NCBI GenBank assembly: GCA_035559315.1
Contig: DATMBJ010000179.1
Coordinates: forward strand, 1 to 8,625
Origin: DATLZM01 sp035559315
Lineage (GTDB): Bacteria; Actinomycetota; UBA4738; HRBIN12
DNA: 8,625 nt
Direction of reading: 5' to 3'
Below are positions 4,622 through 8,625 of the stretch, piece after piece. The notes beneath the pieces are model-generated. The model was not told where the DNA came from. It saw only the letters and a list, made by a program, of their open reading frames with translations, and searched no databases. Within the stretch, counting starts at the first letter, position 1. Each line of letters starts with the position of its first letter. The position numbers and the translations under genes were made by a program.

Positions 4622-6700
4622 GTGGCGCAGCGGAGGGGACCCGGGGCCAGGATCGCCGTCGACATCGGCGGCACGTTCACCGACCTCGTGCTGCTACGCG
4701 GGGACCGGGTGGCGGCCAACGCCAAGGTCCTGACCACCCCCGCCGACCCGTCCCTGGCCGTGGAGGAGGGGATCGCCCGGCTCCTGGAGCTGGTCCCGCC
4801 GGAGGAGGTCCGCGAGGTCGTCCACGGGACCACGCTGGTCGCGAACGCGCTGATCGAGCGGAAGGGGGCCCGGACCGCGCTCGTCGCGACCCGGGGCTTC
4901 CGGGATGCGATGATCATCCGCCGCGAGCTCCGCTACGACCTCTACGACCTGTTCCTCGAGATGCCCGAGCCGCTCGTGCCCCGCCGGCTCGCCTTCGAGG
5001 TCGCCGAGCGCGTGCTCGCGGACGGCACCGTCGACGTCCCGCTCGACGAGGCCGAGGTCCGCCGGCTCGCGCGCCGGCTCGTGCAGGCCGGCGTGGAGGC
5101 CGTGGCGGTGGCGCTCCTCCACTCCTACCGCAACCCCGAGCACGAGCGACTGGTGGGGCGGGTGCTCGCGGAGGAGGCGCCGGGCCTGTACGTCTCGCTC
5201 TCCTCCGAGGTGTCCCCGGAGCTCGGGGAGTTCGCCCGCACCTCCACGACCGAGGCCAACGCCTACGTGCTGCCGCTGATCGACCGCTACCTCGAGACCC
5301 TGGAGAAGCGCCTCCGGGACCTCGGCCTGCGCGGGCCGCTGCGAATCATGCTGTCCACCGGGGGCGGGGGGATCGCCGGGGTGGAGACCGCCCGCCGGTT
5401 CCCGGTGCGGCTCCTCGAGTCCGGCCCCGCCGCGGGCGCGGTCGCCGCGGGGTTCTGGGGGGCGAAGGGCGGGCGGCGCGACGTGCTGGCCTTCGACATG
5501 GGGGGTACGACCGCGAAGGCGTGCCTGATCGAGCGGGGGATGCCGATGGTGGCCCGGGAGTTCGAGGCGGCCCGGGTGTACCGGTTCGCCAAGGGGAGCG
5601 GGCTCCCGATCCGGGTCCCGGTGGTGGACCTGATCGAGATTGGCGCGGGGGGCGGCTCGATCGCCCGGGTGGGCCCGTTCGGGCTCCCCAAGGTCGGGCC
5701 GGACTCGACCGGGGCGGACCCCGGCCCGGCCTGCTACGGGCGCGGCGGGACCCACCCCACCGTGACCGACGCCGACCTCCTCCTCGGGTACCTGAACCCC
5801 GGCTTCTTCCTGGGCGGGGAGATGCGCCTGGACGTCCGGGCGGCCCGGGAGGCGCTCGAGGCGTTGGGGAGGGGGCTCGGGCTCTCGGTCGAGGAGGCGG
5901 CGGCCGCCGTCCACCGCGTGGTGAACGAGAACATGGCGAGCGCGGCCCGGATGCACGCGATCGAGCGGGGTCGCGACCTGCGGCGGTACGCGCTCGTCGC
6001 GACCGGCGGCGCGGGTCCGGTCCACGCGTGGGGGGTGGCCCGGAACCTCGGGATCCGCCGGCTCCTCTTCCCGCCCTCGGCCGGGGTCGCCTCGGCCTTC
6101 GGGATGCTCACGGCGGCCCCCGGCTTCGAGCTCGCGCGGAGCCTGCCGGCGGCCCTCTCGGAGACCCGCTGGGGGGCTGTGCGGCGGGCCCTGGCCCAGC
6201 TGGTCCGGGAGGGGACCCGCCAGCTCGTGGCCACCGGGGTGCCCAGGGGCGAGGTGCGGGTGGAGCTCGCCGCCGACGTCCGCCACCGGGGCCAGGGGGA
6301 GGCGATCACGGTCGAGCTCGGGGAGGCCCTCGGCCACGACCCCGCGCGCCAGGTGGAGGAGGCCTTCGACGCGGCCTACGTCGGGCTCTACGGCCGGCGC
6401 CCGCCGGGGGTGGAGCCAGAGGTGATGACGTGGCGGGTCCGGCTGCTCGGCCCGACGCCCCGGACCCTCGTCCGGGCCCGGCCGGCGGCCGGCCCCGCCC
6501 GCAAGGGGCGGCGGCCGGTGTGGTTCGCCGAGGTCGGCCGGTACGTGGAGACGGCGGTCTACGACCGCTACCGGCTCGGGCCCGGGGACTCGTTCCGGGG
6601 CCCGGCGGTGGTCGAGGAGCGGGAGTCGACGATGGTCGTGGGGCCCGGGGCGCGGGCGACCGTGGACCGGGCCGGGAACCTCGTGGTGGAGGTGGGCTGA
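4622..6700 (+). CDS. hyuA: Hydantoinase/oxoprolinase family protein, ATP-binding subunit A
   Basis: A 692-residue cytoplasmic subunit of the HyuA/HyuB family (ATP-dependent N-methylhydantoinase, 5-oxoprolinase, acetone and acetophenone carboxylases, caprolactamase). This subunit uses ATP to phosphorylate the substrate carbonyl. It has the actin/sugar-kinase-like fold signs: DIGGTFTD (14-21), HGTTLVANAL (68-77), FDMGGTTAK (291-299), GAGGGSIA (341-348), DSTGADPGPACYGRGG (361-376) and ATGGAGPVHA (460-469). A C-terminal oxoprolinase-type domain (about 500-692) includes YGRRPPGVEPE. Length is normal for a separate A subunit. The GTG start is supported by GGAGG four bases upstream. hyuB follows after a single base, so the two are surely one operon. 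Expression is probably controlled by the palindrome at 4568-4583. The true substrate is unknown: neither ABC transporter nor other catabolic genes are visible to narrow it. Confidence 0.94.
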   Translation: MAQRRGPGARIAVDIGGTFTDLVLLRGDRVAANAKVLTTPADPSLAVEEGIARLLELVPPEEVREVVHGTTLVANALIERKGARTALVATRGFRDAMIIRRELRYDLYDLFLEMPEPLVPRRLAFEVAERVLADGTVDVPLDEAEVRRLARRLVQAGVEAVAVALLHSYRNPEHERLVGRVLAEEAPGLYVSLSSEVSPELGEFARTSTTEANAYVLPLIDRYLETLEKRLRDLGLRGPLRIMLSTGGGGIAGVETARRFPVRLLESGPAAGAVAAGFWGAKGGRRDVLAFDMGGTTAKACLIERGMPMVAREFEAARVYRFAKGSGLPIRVPVVDLIEIGAGGGSIARVGPFGLPKVGPDSTGADPGPACYGRGGTHPTVTDADLLLGYLNPGFFLGGEMRLDVRAAREALEALGRGLGLSVEEAAAAVHRVVNENMASAARMHAIERGRDLRRYALVATGGAGPVHAWGVARNLGIRRLLFPPSAGVASAFGMLTAAPGFELARSLPAALSETRWGAVRRALAQLVREGTRQLVATGVPRGEVRVELAADVRHRGQGEAITVELGEALGHDPARQVEEAFDAAYVGLYGRRPPGVEPEVMTWRVRLLGPTPRTLVRARPAAGPARKGRRPVWFAEVGRYVETAVYDRYRLGPGDSFRGPAVVEERESTMVVGPGARATVDRAGNLVVEVG

Positions 6701-6701
6701 G

Positions 6702-8405
6702 ATGGCCGGGCGGCGCTCGCGGCTCGACCCGGTGACGCTGGAGATCCTCTGGAGCCGCCTGATCGCGGTGACCAACGAGCAGGCCGCGGCCCTCCAGCGG
6801 ACCTCGTTCACCCCGATCGTGCGGGAGTCGGGGGACCTCTCCGCGGCGGTGTTCGATCGGCGGGGGCGGATGCTGGCCCAGGCCGTCACCGGCACCCCCG
6901 GCCACATCAACTCCCTCGCCACCTCCATGCACCACTTCCTCGCGGCCTTCCCCCCCGAGACGCTCCGCCCCGGCGACGTGCTGATCACGAACGACCCCTG
7001 GAAGACCTCCGGGCAGCTCAACGACCTCTCGGTGGTGACCCCCGTGTTCCGCAGGGGGCGCCTCGTGGGGTTCTTCGGGAACACCTGCCACGCGATGGAC
7101 ATCGGGGGCCGGGGGCTCTCCGCCGACGCCACCGAGGTGTTCGAGGAGGGCCTCTACATCCCGATCACCAAGCTCTACGACCGGGGGCGGGAGAACGAGG
7201 AGCTGCTCAGGATCCTCGCGGGGAACGTCCGCGCGCCCTACGAGGTCCTCGGCGACGTCCACGCGCAGGTGGCGGGGAACCGGGTGGGGGCCGACCGGCT
7301 CCTCGCCTACCTCGACGACTTCGGCCTCCCCGACCTCGAGGAGCTCGGCGACGAGATCTGCGACCGCTCCGAGCGGGCCCTCCGGGAGGCCATCGCGGCG
7401 CTGCCCGACGGGGACTACGCGCACACGATCCGGACCGACGGGATCGACGAGCCGGTGACCATCGCCTGCACCGTGCGGATCCGGGGGGACGAGATCACCG
7501 TGGACTACACCGGCAGCTCCCCCCAGATCGAGCGGGGCATGAACGTCGTCCTGAACTACACCGCGGCCTACACGAGCTACGCGGTCAAGTGCGCGATCTC
7601 CCCGGAGGTGCCCCACAACGACGGGAGCTTCCGGCCGGTCACGACCGTCGCCCCCGAGGGATCGATCCTGAACCCCCGCTACCCGGCGGCGGTCGCCGCC
7701 CGCCACATCGTCGGCCACTTCCTGCCCCACGCGGTGTTCGGGGCCCTCGTCCAGGTGATCCCGGACCGGGTGCTCGCCGAGGGCGCCGGGAACATCTGGC
7801 TCACGACGGTGCGGGGGGCGGGGCGGGACCGGTTCATCACGGTCTTCTTCGCCGCGGGGGGCACCGGCGCCAGGCCGAACAAGGACGGGATCTCGGCCAC
7901 CTCGTTCCCCTCGGGGATCGCCACCGCGCCGGTGGAGGTGATCGAGGCGACCTCGCCGCTCGTGTTCCGCCGGAAGGAGCTCCGGCGGGACTCCGGCGGG
8001 CCGGGACGGTACCGCGGCGGGCTGGGGCAGACGATCGAGGTCGAGGTCCGCACCGGCGAGCCCTACGTGGTCTCCTCCCTGGCCGACCGGATGCGGTTCC
8101 CGGCCCAGGGCTACCTCGGGGGCGGGCCCGGGGCGCCGGGGGGGTTCCGGACCTCGGACGGCGCCCGGCACAACCCCAAGCTCTCCACGAAGCTCCCCGC
8201 CGGGACCCGGTTCACGCTGGAGCTCCCGGGCGGCGGGGGGTTCCACGACCCCCTCACCCGGGACCCCGAGGCCGTGGCCCGCGACGTGGCCGAGGGCCTG
8301 GTCTCGCCCGCCGCCGCCTGGCGGGACTACGGGGTGCGGGTGAGCGCGGCGGGGAGGGTCGTGGGGCTCGACCCGCGCCGGCGTGCGTCAGCGGCCGAGA
8401 GGTGA
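6702..8405 (+). CDS. hyuB: Hydantoinase/oxoprolinase family protein, catalytic subunit B
   Basis: A 567-residue partner of HyuA, expected to hold the metal-dependent site that finishes ring opening or carboxylation of the activated substrate. Family landmarks: DPVTLEILWSRL (9-20), RTSFTPIVRESGDLSAAVFD (33-52), GHINSL (67-72), NDPWKTSGQLNDLSVVTPVF (97-116), NTCHAMDIGG (127-136) and the C-terminal ELPGGGGFHDP (507-517). In 5-oxoprolinase-type proteins the third landmark usually reads NDPY.GGTHLPD; here the His is replaced by Gln (GQLND), while His130 and Asp133 are kept. That suggests a subgroup different from oxoprolinase, though I cannot say which substrate it marks. The ATG is one base after the hyuA stop, with GGAGG at 6688-6692 inside the end of hyuA. 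Length is normal for HyuB. Confidence 0.94.
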   Translation: MAGRRSRLDPVTLEILWSRLIAVTNEQAAALQRTSFTPIVRESGDLSAAVFDRRGRMLAQAVTGTPGHINSLATSMHHFLAAFPPETLRPGDVLITNDPWKTSGQLNDLSVVTPVFRRGRLVGFFGNTCHAMDIGGRGLSADATEVFEEGLYIPITKLYDRGRENEELLRILAGNVRAPYEVLGDVHAQVAGNRVGADRLLAYLDDFGLPDLEELGDEICDRSERALREAIAALPDGDYAHTIRTDGIDEPVTIACTVRIRGDEITVDYTGSSPQIERGMNVVLNYTAAYTSYAVKCAISPEVPHNDGSFRPVTTVAPEGSILNPRYPAAVAARHIVGHFLPHAVFGALVQVIPDRVLAEGAGNIWLTTVRGAGRDRFITVFFAAGGTGARPNKDGISATSFPSGIATAPVEVIEATSPLVFRRKELRRDSGGPGRYRGGLGQTIEVEVRTGEPYVVSSLADRMRFPAQGYLGGGPGAPGGFRTSDGARHNPKLSTKLPAGTRFTLELPGGGGFHDPLTRDPEAVARDVAEGLVSPAAAWRDYGVRVSAAGRVVGLDPRRRASAAER

Positions 8406-8444
8406 TGGGAGCTCCCGGCGCGACCCGGGCGGTGCCGCAGGAGC

Positions 8445-8469
8445 GCACGGAGAGGCTCTCTGGCCGTGC
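8445..8469 (+). terminator. Possible terminator-like hairpin after hyuB
   Basis: GCACGG (8445-8450) pairs with CCGTGC (8464-8469). Inside it AGAG (8451-8454) pairs with CTCT (8458-8461) around a 3-base loop, with a two-base GG bulge. It lies about 40 bases after the hyuB stop. There is no following T-run, so it is not a canonical intrinsic terminator; it may act as an RNA 3' stabiliser or weak terminator, or may be chance in GC-rich DNA. Confidence 0.35.
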
Positions 8470-8582
8470 CTCCCCATGCCCCGCCCCGCCGCCGAGGTCG
8501 TGCCCGGTGGAGTGCACATCGGACATCGCGTGGGTCAACCCCCCTCGTCGCTGGGCCGGCGAACCTTGAGGCAGCCCTGGAG

Positions 8583-8588
8583 GGAGGT
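8583..8588 (+). promoter_or_regulatory. Shine-Dalgarno of the truncated downstream gene (GGAGGT)
   Basis: GGAGGT within AGGGAGGTCC lies about seven bases before ATG 8595, the best ribosome binding site in the window. The preceding 8406-8582 shows no convincing -35/-10 pair, so the gene may be read from the hyu promoter or from a promoter I cannot see. Confidence 0.75.
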
Positions 8589-8594
8589 CCAGAC

Positions 8595-8625
8595 ATGAGC
8601 GCTGCGCGTGCGCGGCCGCGGCGGG
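8595..8625 (+). CDS. Start of a downstream gene, cut off by the window end
   Basis: An ATG with a strong upstream Shine-Dalgarno opens a frame reading MSAARARPRR before the window ends. Only ten residues are visible. The Arg-rich beginning could be the n-region of a signal peptide or a cytoplasmic tail before a membrane helix. hyu operons often neighbour transporter genes, but that is context only and no function can be assigned. Confidence 0.6.
   Translation, partial: MSAARARPRR

Noticed and set aside
2164..4917. 917-codon minus-strand frame crossing several genes
   Set aside because: Same kind of artefact: no recognisable motif, and it conflicts with SURF1, SDR, CutA and HyuA.
4694..7132. 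812-codon minus-strand frame antisense to hyuA
   Set aside because: It looks like the complement of a GC3-rich gene, dominated by Arg, Pro, Gly and His, with no domain, while HyuA and HyuB are unmistakable on the other strand.
8405..8569. 54-residue frame starting at an ATG that overlaps the hyuB stop (TGATG)
   Set aside because: The stop-start overlap is attractive, but the predicted peptide is Pro/Cys/Arg-rich without pattern and its G/C third-position share is clearly lower than in the neighbouring genes; probably intergenic.

Overview
The window is very GC-rich (roughly 75% by eye) with near-saturated G/C third codon positions. Two genes have leaderless-type promoters: a TANNNT box six bases before a GTG start. 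This points to an actinobacterium (Actinomycetota), possibly an Acidimicrobiia-like or other deep lineage. The lineage is inferred from composition and gene style, not from a marker gene.

Layout, left to right. (1) The first 37 bases may be the 3' end of an upstream plus-strand gene. (2) A tRNA-Val(UAC) lies at 68-140. (3) A long plus-strand gene encodes a CopC-CopD fusion with two extra exported C-terminal modules; its true start is unclear. (4) A 66-residue, very basic small protein of unknown function follows on the plus strand. (5) Its stop overlaps, tail to tail, the stop of a minus-strand SURF1-type cytochrome oxidase assembly gene. (6) Also on the minus strand, cutA is followed by an SDR oxidoreductase gene, joined by a 4-base GTGA overlap. 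(7) A divergent intergenic region carries a promoter-like sequence, a 16-bp near-perfect palindrome and a strong 5'-UTR hairpin. (8) It leads into a plus-strand hyuA-hyuB operon of the hydantoinase/oxoprolinase/acetone carboxylase family. (9) A 189-base gap then precedes a well-marked start (Shine-Dalgarno plus ATG at 8595) of a gene cut off by the window end.

How the genes may work together. The CopC-CopD protein and SURF1 both belong to copper handling and haem-copper oxidase maturation, so 197-3254 may be a small respiratory-copper neighbourhood; this is inference from families and proximity. HyuA and HyuB should form one ATP-dependent enzyme acting on a cyclic amide, lactam or ketone-like substrate that cannot be named from sequence. 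The palindrome centred on the predicted transcription start suggests repression by a dimeric regulator that is not encoded in the window.

Nothing here is a clear new defence or mobile system: no transposase, CRISPR array or phage gene is visible. The most useful leads are the hyuAB control region, the multi-domain CopC-CopD protein with its disputed N-terminus, and the two leaderless promoters with identical geometry.
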